From Piscinibacterium candidicorallinum (GTDB lineage Bacteria; Pseudomonadota; Gammaproteobacteria; Burkholderiales; Burkholderiaceae_C), in the NCBI RefSeq assembly GCF_047549485.1, contig NZ_CP180191.1, positions 2,356,001 through 2,420,000 of the forward strand: 64,000 bases of DNA, written 5' to 3'. This document shows, in pieces, positions 44,684 to 57,006 of the stretch; position 1 is the stretch's first letter, and each line of letters opens with the position of its first letter. The position numbers and the translations under genes were made by a program. The notes under the pieces were generated by a model. It was not told the origin of the DNA. It saw only the letters and a list, made by a program, of their open reading frames with translations, and searched no databases.

Positions 44684-46669
44684 ATGTCAGGGATTCAGTC
44701 CGTACTTCAGGAAACACGCGTCTTCAACCCCAGTGCCGAGGTGCAGCAGGCCGCTGCGATCTCCGGCATGGCGTCGTATAAGGCGCTCTGCGCCCAAGCG
44801 GATGCGGACTACTCAGGATTCTGGGGCAACCTCGCGCGCGAGAAGTTGCTATGGCACAAGCCCTTTACCGAAGTGCTGGATGAGTCCAACGCGCCGTTCT
44901 ACCGCTGGTTTGCCGACGGGCAGTTGAATGCGTCGTACAACTGCCTCGATGCCAATCTGATCAACGGCAACGGCGACAAGACAGCCATCGTGTTCGAAGC
45001 GGATGACGGGTCGGTCACCAACGTGAGCTTCCGGCAGCTGCACGAGCGTGTCTGCAAGCTGGCCAACGGCCTGAAGGCCCAGGGGATCAAGAAGGGGGAC
45101 CGCGTCCTCATCTACATCCCGATGAGCGTCGAAGGCGTTGTCGCGATGCAGGCCTGTGCTCGCATCGGCGCAACCCACTCGGTCGTCTTTGGCGGCTTCT
45201 CGGCAAAGAGCGTCCAGGAGCGTGTGATCGATGCCGGGGCTGTGGCCATCATCACCGCCGACGAGCAGGTACGCGGTGGAAAGACTCTGCCGATCAAGGC
45301 GATCGTCGACGAAGCGATCTCGATGGGTGGCTGTGAAGCACTCAAGACCGTGATCGTCTACCGCCGCACCGGCAACCCAATCAACATGCAAGCCGGGCGC
45401 GACATCTGGCTGCACGAGGTGGAAGGCCCGCAGTCAGCTCAATGCGAACCCGAGTGGGTCGATGCCGAGCATCCGCTGTTCATCCTTTACACGTCAGGCT
45501 CGACAGGCAAGCCCAAGGGCGTCCAGCACTCCACCGGCGGCTACCTGCTTTGGGCGAAGACCACGATGCAGTGGACCTTTGACGCCAAGCCCAACGATCT
45601 CTTCTGGTGCACGGCGGACATCGGCTGGATCACGGGGCACACCTACGTGTGCTACGGACCGACAGCTGCGGGCATCACGCAGCTCGTGTTCGAAGGTGTG
45701 CCTACCTACCCGAATGCCGGTCGCTTCTGGCAGATGATCGAGAAGCACAAGGTCACCCTGTTCTACACGGCACCCACCGCGATCCGCTCGCTCATCAAGG
45801 CCAGCGAGACCGACCCGAACGTGCATCCGAACAAATCAGACCTGAGCAGCCTGCGCATCCTGGGTTCGGTGGGCGAACCGATCAATCCGGAAGCATGGAT
45901 GTGGTACCACAAGCATGTGGGGGGCGAGCGGTGCCCGATCGTGGACACCTTCTGGCAAACCGAAACGGGTGGCCACATGATCACGCCACTGCCTGGGGCC
46001 ACGCCACTCGTGCCGGGATCCTGCACATTGCCCCTGCCCGGCATCATGGCTGCGATTGTTGATGAAACCGGCAACGACTTGCCCAATGGTCAAGGTGGCG
46101 TGCTTGTCGTCAAGCGCCCATGGCCCTCGATGATCCGCACCATCTGGGGCGACCCGGAGCGCTTCAAGAAGAGCTACTACCCTGCCGAACTCGGCGGAAA
46201 GCTGTACCTCGCAGGTGATGGCGCCATCCGCGACAAGGACACCGGCTACTTCACCATCATGGGCCGCATCGATGATGTGCTCAACGTCTCCGGACACCGC
46301 ATGGGCACCATGGAGATCGAGTCCGCACTGGTCGCAAAGAGTGATCTGGTTGCCGAGGCCGCGGTGGTAGGCCGCCCGGACGACCTTACCGGTGAGGCGA
46401 TCGTCGCGTTTGTCGTGCTCAAGAGGCCGCGCCCCACGGGAGATGAAGCACGCGCACTCGCGAAGGAATTGCGCGATTGGGTCGCCAAGGAGATTGGACC
46501 GATCGCCAAGCCGAAGGACATTCGCTTCGGTGACAACCTGCCTAAGACCCGCTCTGGAAAGATCATGCGACGCCTGCTCCGTGCGATCGCAAAGGGCGAG
46601 GCCATCACTCAAGATGTTTCGACGCTCGAGAACCCCGCAATCCTCGAACAACTCGCTGAAAACAACTGA
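44684..46669 (+). CDS. acs: acetyl-CoA synthetase
   Basis: AMP-forming ligase activating acetate to acetyl-CoA. 661 residues from the ATG at 44684, with GAGGAG upstream. The adenylation motifs YTSGSTGKPKGVQHSTGGYL, DTFWQTETGGHM and GRIDDVLNVSGHRMGTMEIESAL are present, and the C-terminal PKTRSGKIMRRLLR carries the Lys that is reversibly acetylated in characterised Acs. The symporter pair downstream could supply acetate or another monocarboxylate. Confidence 0.97.
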   Translation: MSGIQSVLQETRVFNPSAEVQQAAAISGMASYKALCAQADADYSGFWGNLAREKLLWHKPFTEVLDESNAPFYRWFADGQLNASYNCLDANLINGNGDKTAIVFEADDGSVTNVSFRQLHERVCKLANGLKAQGIKKGDRVLIYIPMSVEGVVAMQACARIGATHSVVFGGFSAKSVQERVIDAGAVAIITADEQVRGGKTLPIKAIVDEAISMGGCEALKTVIVYRRTGNPINMQAGRDIWLHEVEGPQSAQCEPEWVDAEHPLFILYTSGSTGKPKGVQHSTGGYLLWAKTTMQWTFDAKPNDLFWCTADIGWITGHTYVCYGPTAAGITQLVFEGVPTYPNAGRFWQMIEKHKVTLFYTAPTAIRSLIKASETDPNVHPNKSDLSSLRILGSVGEPINPEAWMWYHKHVGGERCPIVDTFWQTETGGHMITPLPGATPLVPGSCTLPLPGIMAAIVDETGNDLPNGQGGVLVVKRPWPSMIRTIWGDPERFKKSYYPAELGGKLYLAGDGAIRDKDTGYFTIMGRIDDVLNVSGHRMGTMEIESALVAKSDLVAEAAVVGRPDDLTGEAIVAFVVLKRPRPTGDEARALAKELRDWVAKEIGPIAKPKDIRFGDNLPKTRSGKIMRRLLRAIAKGEAITQDVSTLENPAILEQLAENN

Positions 46670-46688
46670 ATCTTTCACGAGCCTTACA

Positions 46689-46718
46689 AACGCCCCGCTT
46701 GCGGGGCGTTTTTGTTTT
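46689..46718 (+). terminator. terminator after acs
   Basis: CGCCCCGC-TT-GCGGGGCG followed by TTTTTGTTTT, 20 bp after the stop. Confidence 0.92.
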
Positions 46719-46836
46719 CACGCGAGTCGCGAGCGCACGAATTGAGCAGGGTTTCCCTTATGTTCCCCTCGATGCCCCTGTGCAATATTGAGTTCGGAGT
46801 AGAGCAACAACAAGAACCAATCAGGGGGTCGCTCCG

Positions 46837-47187
46837 TTGAATGGCACGTCACGCCTTCGACATGCAGGCTGCCCTCTGCAAGCGGAGTATTGGGTGATCC
46901 TGTTTCTATCGATCGTGAAAGCGCTCGCTGAGGTAGCTGGCCTTGCGTTGATTGGGCAAGCGGTCGTCGCGGCCTTCAATCCCATGAAGCGCCACGAAAA
47001 CCCGATCTACAAGCTCTTTGCACTGCTCGCATCGCCCGTCAATCGCGTGGTTCGAATCATTACGCCCAAGCTGATCGTCGACGAGCACGTCCCGTTCGTG
47101 TCCTTCTTCTTTCTGCTGCTGATCTGGCTGTGTGCCACAGCTGGGCGGATCTACTTCCTCAAGTACGTGCCTGTGGCCGGAGCCTGA
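46837..47187 (+). CDS. small membrane protein, YggT-like topology
   Basis: 116 residues from a TTG start preceded by a GGGGG-type ribosome-binding site. Two hydrophobic segments (about 19-45 and 87-108) flank NPIYKLFALLASPVNRVVRIITPKLI, which resembles the loop of YggT-like proteins. I do not assign a function. The next gene begins 3 bases after its stop. Confidence 0.6.
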   Translation: MNGTSRLRHAGCPLQAEYWVILFLSIVKALAEVAGLALIGQAVVAAFNPMKRHENPIYKLFALLASPVNRVVRIITPKLIVDEHVPFVSFFFLLLIWLCATAGRIYFLKYVPVAGA

Positions 47188-47190
47188 AGC

Positions 47191-47796
47191 ATGAGAATCG
47201 GTGCGCTGATTGGTGGATGGTGGCTGCGTGAACTTGCAAGCTGGCAAGTGTTCCTGAAGCGCCATGCGCTGGCCGAGGCAACTTATCGGCGCGCACTTGC
47301 ACTCAACGAGAATGACGATGTCGCTCGAGGCTTCATCGCCAATCTGCTTGCGCTGCGCGGGGCCAACGAGGAAGCGCTGCGTGAACTTCAATTGCTCGCG
47401 AGCGTGCGGCCGAAGCAGGCCTCGATCCCTTTCAACATGGGATTCATCCAGGAGAGCCTGGGCCAGTTCAGCGAAGCTGAATCCAGCTTCCGCAAGGCGC
47501 TCGAACTGGACCCCAAACTTGATCGTGCGTGGTACGGCCTGGGTCTCGTTCTGATCAGTCAGGGGCGCCCGACAGAGGCGCTCGGTGCGCTCAAGCGCAA
47601 TACCGAGCTGCAGCCCATGAGCCCCTATGGCTGGTACCAGCTCGCGATGACGCATCACCATCTGGGCGACGCCGCCGAAGCGCGCCGCATAAAGAAGCAT
47701 CTCGAGGGATTCGAACCCAAGGTCGCCGCGCAACTCACGCGCGATCTGGAGCAGGTCCCGCCGCAATTCGAGTCCCTGCGGGCTCAACAAGGGTAG
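47191..47796 (+). CDS. tetratricopeptide repeat protein
   Basis: 201 residues made largely of TPR units: AEATYRRALALNENDDVARGFIANLLALRG, IPFNMGFIQESLGQFSEAESSFRKALELDP and AWYGLGLVLISQGRPTEALGALKRNTELQP are visible as consecutive repeats. No signal peptide. TPRs mediate protein contacts; the partner is unknown. Transcribed with the membrane protein just upstream. Confidence 0.82.
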   Translation: MRIGALIGGWWLRELASWQVFLKRHALAEATYRRALALNENDDVARGFIANLLALRGANEEALRELQLLASVRPKQASIPFNMGFIQESLGQFSEAESSFRKALELDPKLDRAWYGLGLVLISQGRPTEALGALKRNTELQPMSPYGWYQLAMTHHHLGDAAEARRIKKHLEGFEPKVAAQLTRDLEQVPPQFESLRAQQG

Positions 47797-47903
47797 TGCT
47801 CTGCTGACTTTGTCGGGGATGGGACGAGGCTTGCCCTCGGTGTCGTCACTCAGGGGATGTCAGCAGCGCAGTACAAGCAAGCGCAACACAAGGAGGTAGA
47901 CAC

Positions 47904-48167
47904 ATGCAGCTCACAGAAAAGCACCGAGCGTATTGGCGAAAGAACCTTAATCTCACGGTCGTCCTGATCGCGATCTGGTTTGTCGCCACGTTCGTCATCT
48001 CGTTCTTCGCACGGGAACTCCAGAGCGTCAACATTCTGGGTTGGCCCTTCCCGTTCTATATGGCAGCTCAAGGCAGCCTGGTGATCTATCTGGTCATCAT
48101 CTGGTACTACGCGCGCAAGATGAAGGCGCTCGATGAAGAGTTCGGCGTCGCCGAGCAGGAAGAATGA
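47904..48167 (+). CDS. DUF4212 sodium:solute symporter small subunit
   Basis: 87 residues with two transmembrane helices (about 16-36 and 50-70) and an acidic C-terminus. Contains YWRKNLNLTVVLIAIWFVATFVISFFA and GWPFPFYMAAQGSLVIYLVIIWYYA, the DUF4212 pattern. Eleven bases before the large symporter subunit, its usual partner. Confidence 0.92.
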   Translation: MQLTEKHRAYWRKNLNLTVVLIAIWFVATFVISFFARELQSVNILGWPFPFYMAAQGSLVIYLVIIWYYARKMKALDEEFGVAEQEE

Positions 48168-48177
48168 GGAGCGCCCC

Positions 48178-50259
48178 ATGAGTACGACTTCAGTCAGCAG
48201 CAATCAGGCGTTCTTCAACCAGCTCAAGCGCATCTATGGCATGTACACCGGGGGCTTCGTGGCCTTCGTGGTCGTGCTGGCGATCCTTGAGTACATGGGC
48301 GTGCTCGGACCCAAGGCCATCGGCTATGTGTTCATGTTCGCCACCATCGGTCTGTACGCCGGCATCGGCGTGATGTCCCGCACGGGCGACGTGGCCGAGT
48401 ACTACGTGGCTGGACGCCGCGTTCCTGCGGTGTTCAACGGCATGGCCACCGGTTCGGACTGGATGAGCGCAGCCTCGTTCATCGGCATGGCCGGCACCCT
48501 GTACCTGCAGGGCTATGGCGGTCTGGCCTTCATCATGGGCTGGACTGGCGGCTACTGCCTTGTGGCCTTCCTGCTTGCACCGTATCTGCGCAAGTTCGGT
48601 CAGTTCACGATCCCCGACTTCCTCGGCGCACGTTACGGCGGCAACTTTGCCCGCAGTATCGGCATCTTCGCCGCGATCCTGGTGTCCTTCGTGTACGTGG
48701 TTGCCCAGATCTACGGCGTGGGCCTGATCACCGCCCGCTTCACCGGCGTGGACTTCGTCTACGGCGTGTTCATCGGCCTGGCCGGCATTCTGGTCTGCTC
48801 CTTCCTGGGCGGCATGCGTGCTGTGACCTGGACCCAGGTGGCGCAGTACATCATCCTGATCGTGGCGTACATGATTCCTGTGGTCATGATCGGCATCAAG
48901 CATGGCGCCCCTGTGCCGCAGCTGATGTACGGCCAGGTGCTGGAAAAGGTGACGGCCAAGGAAGAAGTGCTGATCAAGGATGCCAAGGAGCTTGAGGTTC
49001 GCGAGATCCACAAGAAGCGCGCGGCCGACCTGAAGGCACGGATCGACGGCCTGCCCGGCACCTGGGAGCAGGGTCGCGTGGATGTCCAGAAGAAGCTGGA
49101 CGATCTGCGTGCGGCCAACGCACCGATCGCTGACATCAAGGCCGCCGAGAAGGCAGTCGCGGACTATCCGAAGTCTGCGGACGCCGCTCGACGTCTCTGG
49201 ACCACGCAGATGAACGGCGCCAACACCGCATCTCGTCCGCTGAATGGCATGCCGCGTCATGCGGAAGCGTTCCCCGGTGCAACAGAGAAGGCACAGGACG
49301 TCGCCCGGAAGAACTTCCTGGCGCTCGTGTTCTGCCTGATGGTGGGTACCGCTGCGTTGCCGCACATCCTGATGCGCTTCTACACGACACCGTCGGTGCA
49401 GGAAGCCCGTCGCTCGGTGTTCTGGAGCCTGTTCTGCATCTTCCTGCTGTACTTCTCGGCGCCGGCGCTTGCGGTGCTCGTGAAATACGACGTCTTCACC
49501 TTGCTGGTCGGAACACCCTATGCGGAGCTACCAGCCTGGGCGGCGGCGTGGCAGAAGGTCGACGGGGGCGCGCTGCTCACACTGCGTGACTGGAACGCAG
49601 ACGGCATCGTGCAGCTGGCTGAAATGCGCATTGACCCCGACGTGGTGGTTCTGGCTACGCCCGAGATTGCCGGCCTGCCCTACGTGATCTCCGGCCTGGT
49701 GGCTGCTGGTGGTTTGGCTGCTGCACTGTCCACGGCCGACGGCCTGCTGCTGACGATGGCCAACGCGCTGTCGCATGACCTGTACTACAAGATGATCGAC
49801 CCGAACGCGTCCACCTCCAAGCGGATCGCGATCTCCAAGACCCTGCTGCTGATCGTCGCACTGATTGCCGCGTACGTTACGGCACAGAAGCCGGGCGACA
49901 TCCTGTTCCTGGTCGGCGCCGCGTTCTCGCTGGCCGCCAGCGCATTCTTCCCGGCCCTCGTCCTCGGGGTGTTCTGGAAGCGTGCCAACAAGTGGGGTGC
50001 GATCAGCGGCATGATCGCTGGCCTGGCCGTGACCATGTACTACATGATCACGCGCTATCCGTTCTTCCAGAACCTGTTCGGCTTCAAGCCGGCCGACTAC
50101 CCGGTCTGGTGGGACATCGCCCCGATCGGTTCGGGCATCTTCGGCATCTCGGTGGGTCTGATCACGATGATCGTCGTGACCCTGCTCACCCCGGCGCCGA
50201 GCAAGGAAACCCAGGAGTTTGTCGAGAGCGTTCGCTACCCGAACCTCAAGACTGCCTGA
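48178..50259 (+). CDS. sodium:solute symporter, large subunit (VC_2705 subfamily)
   Basis: Na+-coupled monocarboxylate-type transporter of the SSS family, 693 residues from the ATG at 48178 (GAGGA upstream). It has about 13 hydrophobic helices; GGRRVPAVFNGMA-like AGRRVPAVFNGMATGSDWMSAASFIG and QPGDILFLVGAAFSLAASAFFPALVLGVFWKRAN-type segments are characteristic. A hydrophilic insert of about 130 residues (near 255-380), rich in Lys/Glu, interrupts the helices, as in other members of this subfamily. With acs nearby, acetate is a likely substrate (inference). Confidence 0.93.
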   Translation: MSTTSVSSNQAFFNQLKRIYGMYTGGFVAFVVVLAILEYMGVLGPKAIGYVFMFATIGLYAGIGVMSRTGDVAEYYVAGRRVPAVFNGMATGSDWMSAASFIGMAGTLYLQGYGGLAFIMGWTGGYCLVAFLLAPYLRKFGQFTIPDFLGARYGGNFARSIGIFAAILVSFVYVVAQIYGVGLITARFTGVDFVYGVFIGLAGILVCSFLGGMRAVTWTQVAQYIILIVAYMIPVVMIGIKHGAPVPQLMYGQVLEKVTAKEEVLIKDAKELEVREIHKKRAADLKARIDGLPGTWEQGRVDVQKKLDDLRAANAPIADIKAAEKAVADYPKSADAARRLWTTQMNGANTASRPLNGMPRHAEAFPGATEKAQDVARKNFLALVFCLMVGTAALPHILMRFYTTPSVQEARRSVFWSLFCIFLLYFSAPALAVLVKYDVFTLLVGTPYAELPAWAAAWQKVDGGALLTLRDWNADGIVQLAEMRIDPDVVVLATPEIAGLPYVISGLVAAGGLAAALSTADGLLLTMANALSHDLYYKMIDPNASTSKRIAISKTLLLIVALIAAYVTAQKPGDILFLVGAAFSLAASAFFPALVLGVFWKRANKWGAISGMIAGLAVTMYYMITRYPFFQNLFGFKPADYPVWWDIAPIGSGIFGISVGLITMIVVTLLTPAPSKETQEFVESVRYPNLKTA

Positions 50260-50308
50260 GTGACCGGACCGGGTGCAGGTTGATCCTGCGCCCGGCCTGA
50301 AAGGCCAA

Positions 50309-50338
50309 GGGCCAGCTCGATGAGCTGGCCCTTTTTCA
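50309..50338 (+). terminator. terminator after the symporter gene
   Basis: GGGCCAGCTC-GAT-GAGCTGGCCC followed by TTTTTC, about 50 bp past the stop. Confidence 0.9.
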
Positions 50339-50406
50339 TGGCTGCGTGGTCTTGGCGCTCCGTGTCAGAGGCGCACTTCGTGCTGGGATATACTGCGCGC
50401 CTCGCA

Positions 50407-50497
<91 letters not shown>

Positions 50498-50663
50498 GCC
50501 ATCACGATTTCATGCGGGTTTCCAGGCGATTTAGCCTCGTACCCATCATCCAGCCCACCTTCCGGTGAGCACCTTGCCGGGGCCACGAACAGCGGTCAGA
50601 TCCAAAGGGGAATACACCCCTCGCTGATAATCTGGCTGACGATCCATCGCGTGCGCCGCTCGA

Positions 50664-51431
50664 TCATCGACGCGTTCCCAAGCTAGGTAGCCCGCCTTGT
50701 ACCGGTCGTCCGGCAAGCTCGTCAAAGTCCGGCGTGACGAAGGCTGCGGCAATTCGATCAAGTTCGGCTCGACGTGCGGTAAGAAGACGCGTCAGGGCAA
50801 CACCGTTCATCCCTGTACCGAACCGCGCTGGCGTGCCATCTGCGCACCTCGGCACTTTTGCTGATATTGGATGCGACCGATCAGCCCGTCCCGCGGTGAC
50901 GAAGGGCACTTGCACAACATATCCGTCATCGGAGGCGATTAGATCAAAGCGATCAACATATCTTGCTCGGAGTTGGTCGCGCGTTGAGCGAACGAAGCCT
51001 GGATCTTTGAATGCAAGGCTTTTGATGTCTGGCAACCAGACGGCAGTGCAATCTGTCTTGATTGAGCAGTTCCCCGAGAAGGTCAGCCGGCACAACGGGC
51101 TGGTTCCCGCGAACCACGCTTGAACACAGGCATCAATGATGCCGATGACCCCATCCGCTTCAAGTTGGTGCATCAGCGGCATCAGTTCTTTAAGGCGAGC
51201 CAGCAGCAGTAGCTTGGCTTGCAACGGGGACTGGAATGGCGTGGACGTCTCCTTCAGGACACGATGCACGGCACGCGGCAACGCAAACACCGGGTCCAAC
51301 TTAGCGCGGTTCATCTCGCTGTTTGCAAGCGCGAAATTTGCGATGTGTCGTGGTAACGCAGGTAGCTTCATCTGGATCGTGTACGGGGAGCAGCCTTCTG
51401 GGATAAGGATCACAATCGGTGTGCAAAGCAT
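50664..51431 (-). CDS. unknown protein downstream of hsdR (gene 2), possibly frameshifted at its 3' end
   Basis: 255 residues, not recognised. Rich in Arg/Lys with hydrophobic patches (KLLLLARLKELMPLMHQLEADGVIGIIDACVQAWF; YVDRFDLIASDDGYVVQVPFVTAG). It starts 15 bases after the preceding gene and is therefore the last gene of the hsdR transcript. Near 50715 the reading may shift: another minus frame continues as LPDDRYKAGYLAWERVDD and stays open to 50546, and reads more like natural protein than the annotated tail GGLPSLGTRR. Function unknown. Confidence 0.6.
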   Translation of the reverse strand: MLCTPIVILIPEGCSPYTIQMKLPALPRHIANFALANSEMNRAKLDPVFALPRAVHRVLKETSTPFQSPLQAKLLLLARLKELMPLMHQLEADGVIGIIDACVQAWFAGTSPLCRLTFSGNCSIKTDCTAVWLPDIKSLAFKDPGFVRSTRDQLRARYVDRFDLIASDDGYVVQVPFVTAGRADRSHPISAKVPRCADGTPARFGTGMNGVALTRLLTARRAELDRIAAAFVTPDFDELAGRPVQGGLPSLGTRR

Positions 51432-51446
51432 CGCACGGCCAGGCGC

Positions 51447-52463
51447 CTAATCCTCTTCCTCGTCGTAGTACCCCGACTCGCAGAACTCGAACGCACGCAT
51501 CTTGTCGCGGTCAGGATCATCGTGGTCGGTATCCAGCAAGTCGGTCATGACGTCGAACCACGGCCGCGACCGATCCGGCGCCAGCACCGCCATGAGCGAG
51601 TAAAAGACATAGCTCCGGTCGCCCAGCGCCCGGACCAGATCGTCGCCAATGGAGGAGCTGCGACCGACCAATTCGGCCTTCATCATGCGCTGCAGGTTGT
51701 CCTCGGGAGACTCGCCGTCATCCCAGTCAAAGTCGCCGGCACGACCCATGTCGAATGCAAGCAGTTCCCGGCTCACCATAGATGAACGCGTGGGCGTCAA
51801 GTAGTCGAAATCCAAGTAATCGGCATCAGCAAGCGCCTCGAAAGCGTGTAGCCAGCGCGCCAAAGCGAACAGGCGCAGGGCTGCCCTATGGGCGCCTTCA
51901 ATCTCTGGCGTCTCGTCGTCAAACGCCTCCGGAGGCGCCTCGCCGAGAAGCGCAATCAACGCTTGCCCACAGTGCCGGAATCGAGTCGGAAAGCAGTCCA
52001 AGAACTCGCTTGTCGACTCGGACCCTTCGCCCGTTGCCCGAACACCCGCAAACCAGCATTCGCGAAGATCAACAGGCAGCTGTCCCAACGGCTTCGGTAG
52101 CTCCGCGATGGGCAAAACAGCCCGGTCTTGGCTCGCAGCCTGCTCCGCCGCTCGCGCGGCCTCGTCCGCAAGCCCCTCTGGATCGGCGTCGATGCTCAGA
52201 CCCTCCGCCAGCGCGAACTGCGGCACGCCAACCACGGTGAGGGCTACCTTGACCTCGGCGCCAAACAACGCTCTGACGGCGTCTGCCACAACCTCGAACG
52301 GCTCGGTCGATTCGACCACTGCCGAGATCTGGTCCTTATGGCCTGCAAGCCGGCGCTGCAGCAGCCCATTGGCAATGCCAAGGATGCGCTCTTTGCCCAC
52401 CCAGCCCGACGGCCCGTACCGGCCAAGCCGGTAGACGAGCACCAGTTGAAGGTTCTGCTCCAT
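51447..52463 (-). CDS. unknown acidic protein downstream of hsdR (gene 1)
   Basis: 338 residues, not recognised. It begins 23 bases after the hsdR stop on the same strand, so it is presumably co-transcribed. The N-terminal third (LQLVLVYRLGRYGPSGWVG, VKVALTVVGVPQFAL) looks globular; the remainder is strongly acidic (FDMGRAGDFDWDDGESPEDN, LLDTDHDDPDRDK) and ends YYDEEED. No signal peptide, membrane helix or catalytic motif was found. Context suggests a role connected with the restriction system; nothing stronger can be said. Confidence 0.65.
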   Translation of the reverse strand: MEQNLQLVLVYRLGRYGPSGWVGKERILGIANGLLQRRLAGHKDQISAVVESTEPFEVVADAVRALFGAEVKVALTVVGVPQFALAEGLSIDADPEGLADEAARAAEQAASQDRAVLPIAELPKPLGQLPVDLRECWFAGVRATGEGSESTSEFLDCFPTRFRHCGQALIALLGEAPPEAFDDETPEIEGAHRAALRLFALARWLHAFEALADADYLDFDYLTPTRSSMVSRELLAFDMGRAGDFDWDDGESPEDNLQRMMKAELVGRSSSIGDDLVRALGDRSYVFYSLMAVLAPDRSRPWFDVMTDLLDTDHDDPDRDKMRAFEFCESGYYDEEED

Positions 52464-52486
52464 GTGGCGCCCTCACCCCACCGAAC

Positions 52487-55708
<3,222 letters not shown>

Positions 55709-55837
55709 GTCGCGGATCGTTGCCCCGGGCCGGCTTGCCCGGCTGATCATCGGAGGCTAAAAGCACTGTTGCATCATTGGCAAGTACCCGCGGGGCCGCT
55801 CCCCAACACTCTGACCCAGACACACTTCACCAGACGC

Positions 55838-56647
55838 ATGACCAACGAGGAAGCACTGACCATTGCCCTGTTCGCCTTTCATGGCGAGGAGCCGCCGGAA
55901 CGCCTGACGTCCGCACAAATCATTGAAGCGACGAGCTCGCCAGATGCGCGGCGGCAACTTGCACGTCTGCAGATCCGGGCGGAGGTACTCGACTCATTCG
56001 CGGATGAGCATTTGGCTGCCGCGCGTGTTGGCCAGGCGCTGAGCCGGCATGTCAATGCGCACCCGCCGAGCCAGAGAACGATTGACCGACCCGCCGCAGG
56101 TCAGTGGCGCCTTGGTCCCAAGGCCGGTGCGCAGCTTGCAGGGCTCTTCCCTGATCTGCGGCATACCAACAACACCACAATGCGCGGTCTGGTTGGCGAG
56201 TTCGCAGTCATGTCCGAACTCTTCGCCCGTGAGTGGAACGTCTCAAAGCCTGTTGTCGATGATGGGGTCGACCTGATCGCAACGCGCCGCGGGCAAGTTC
56301 GCACTTTCCAGGTCAAGACGGCAACCCGATCTGGCCTTCAAGCACAGTCATTCAGTTTCTCAATCCGAGGCGCCGCTCATGACCTCTACACAGGAATCGC
56401 GCACTACTACGTGTTCGTACTCCGAGAGCTCGTCGGCGCTGGCTGGCGCAACTCGTTCCTGGTCCTGCCATCGAACGAGATCGGTCCCCTGCTGAACCGG
56501 TTCGGCAGGACATCCAGCAGCAACAGTGAACAAGTGAGCATGAGTATCAGCCGCGATGCCAAGGGCCGTTACCTGATCGAAGGCAATGGCGGCAGCAGCG
56601 ACGTCACCCACAAGCTGAATCGCTTCGGTCCTGACCTCGACCTATAG
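55838..56647 (+). CDS. PD-(D/E)XK nuclease-like protein
   Basis: 269 residues from the ATG at 55838; a TTG at 55769, twelve bases after a GGAGG, would add 23 residues. The centre reads RGLVGEFAVMSELF...DDGVDLIATRRGQVRTFQVKTATR: Glu121, Asp145 and Q-V-K160 fit the core of a PD-(D/E)XK fold of the Mrr-like/very-short-patch kind, with Gln in place of the usual second acidic residue. It is the only plus-strand gene in the island, divergent from hsdR (129-bp spacer) and converging on abiEii. Likely acts on nucleic acid; target unknown. Confidence 0.6.
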   Translation: MTNEEALTIALFAFHGEEPPERLTSAQIIEATSSPDARRQLARLQIRAEVLDSFADEHLAAARVGQALSRHVNAHPPSQRTIDRPAAGQWRLGPKAGAQLAGLFPDLRHTNNTTMRGLVGEFAVMSELFAREWNVSKPVVDDGVDLIATRRGQVRTFQVKTATRSGLQAQSFSFSIRGAAHDLYTGIAHYYVFVLRELVGAGWRNSFLVLPSNEIGPLLNRFGRTSSSNSEQVSMSISRDAKGRYLIEGNGGSSDVTHKLNRFGPDLDL

Positions 56648-57006
56648 CACTTACCCCACAGTCTCGACCGGTGGCGGCCATGATTCTCGTGTGGTCACCG
56701 TCGGCCAAGGAACCCGCACCGGCGCGGGCCTGTCTCCGGAGTCTTGGCAAGAAGATGCTCGGGCCTCAGCATCGGTGCTTTCGGCGGCCCGCCCTCTACA
56801 GCGATAGATCGGAGCGCGAACCCCCAGAGTCTCCAGCTGAGCCGCCTATTAATCACGCGGAACTAACGCTTTGGGTAACGCTGAACTAACGGTTTTGGTA
56901 ACGCTGACGTGACGCTCTCGTTACGCTGCGTGCGTCACCGCTGCAGGTCGCTGATCAACGCGAGTACTTACCGTGCCGCCGGCTCTCTGGCTCGTCGGCT
57001 ACCGAG
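56648..57006. other. intergenic region between the nuclease-like gene and abiEii
   Basis: 359 bases between converging genes. It contains the triple 23-nt repeat at 56860-56928. No clear terminator hairpin with a T-tract and no supported gene were found. Confidence 0.5.
56860..56928 (+). repeat. three tandem imperfect 23-nt repeats
   Basis: Units at 56860-56882, 56883-56905 and 56906-56928. The first two differ at only two of 23 positions (GAACTAACG..., ending GGTAACGCT); the third is more diverged (GACGTGACGCTCTCG...). The period is exact with no spacer. Confidence 0.75.

Noticed and set aside
50498..50663. Integrase gene or attachment-site duplicate next to tRNA-Ser
   Set aside because: No integrase motifs occur in this stretch or elsewhere in the window, and I found no second copy of the tRNA 3' end before 64000.
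56860..56928. CRISPR array
   Set aside because: Repeats are directly adjacent without spacers and only three copies exist; no cas gene is nearby.
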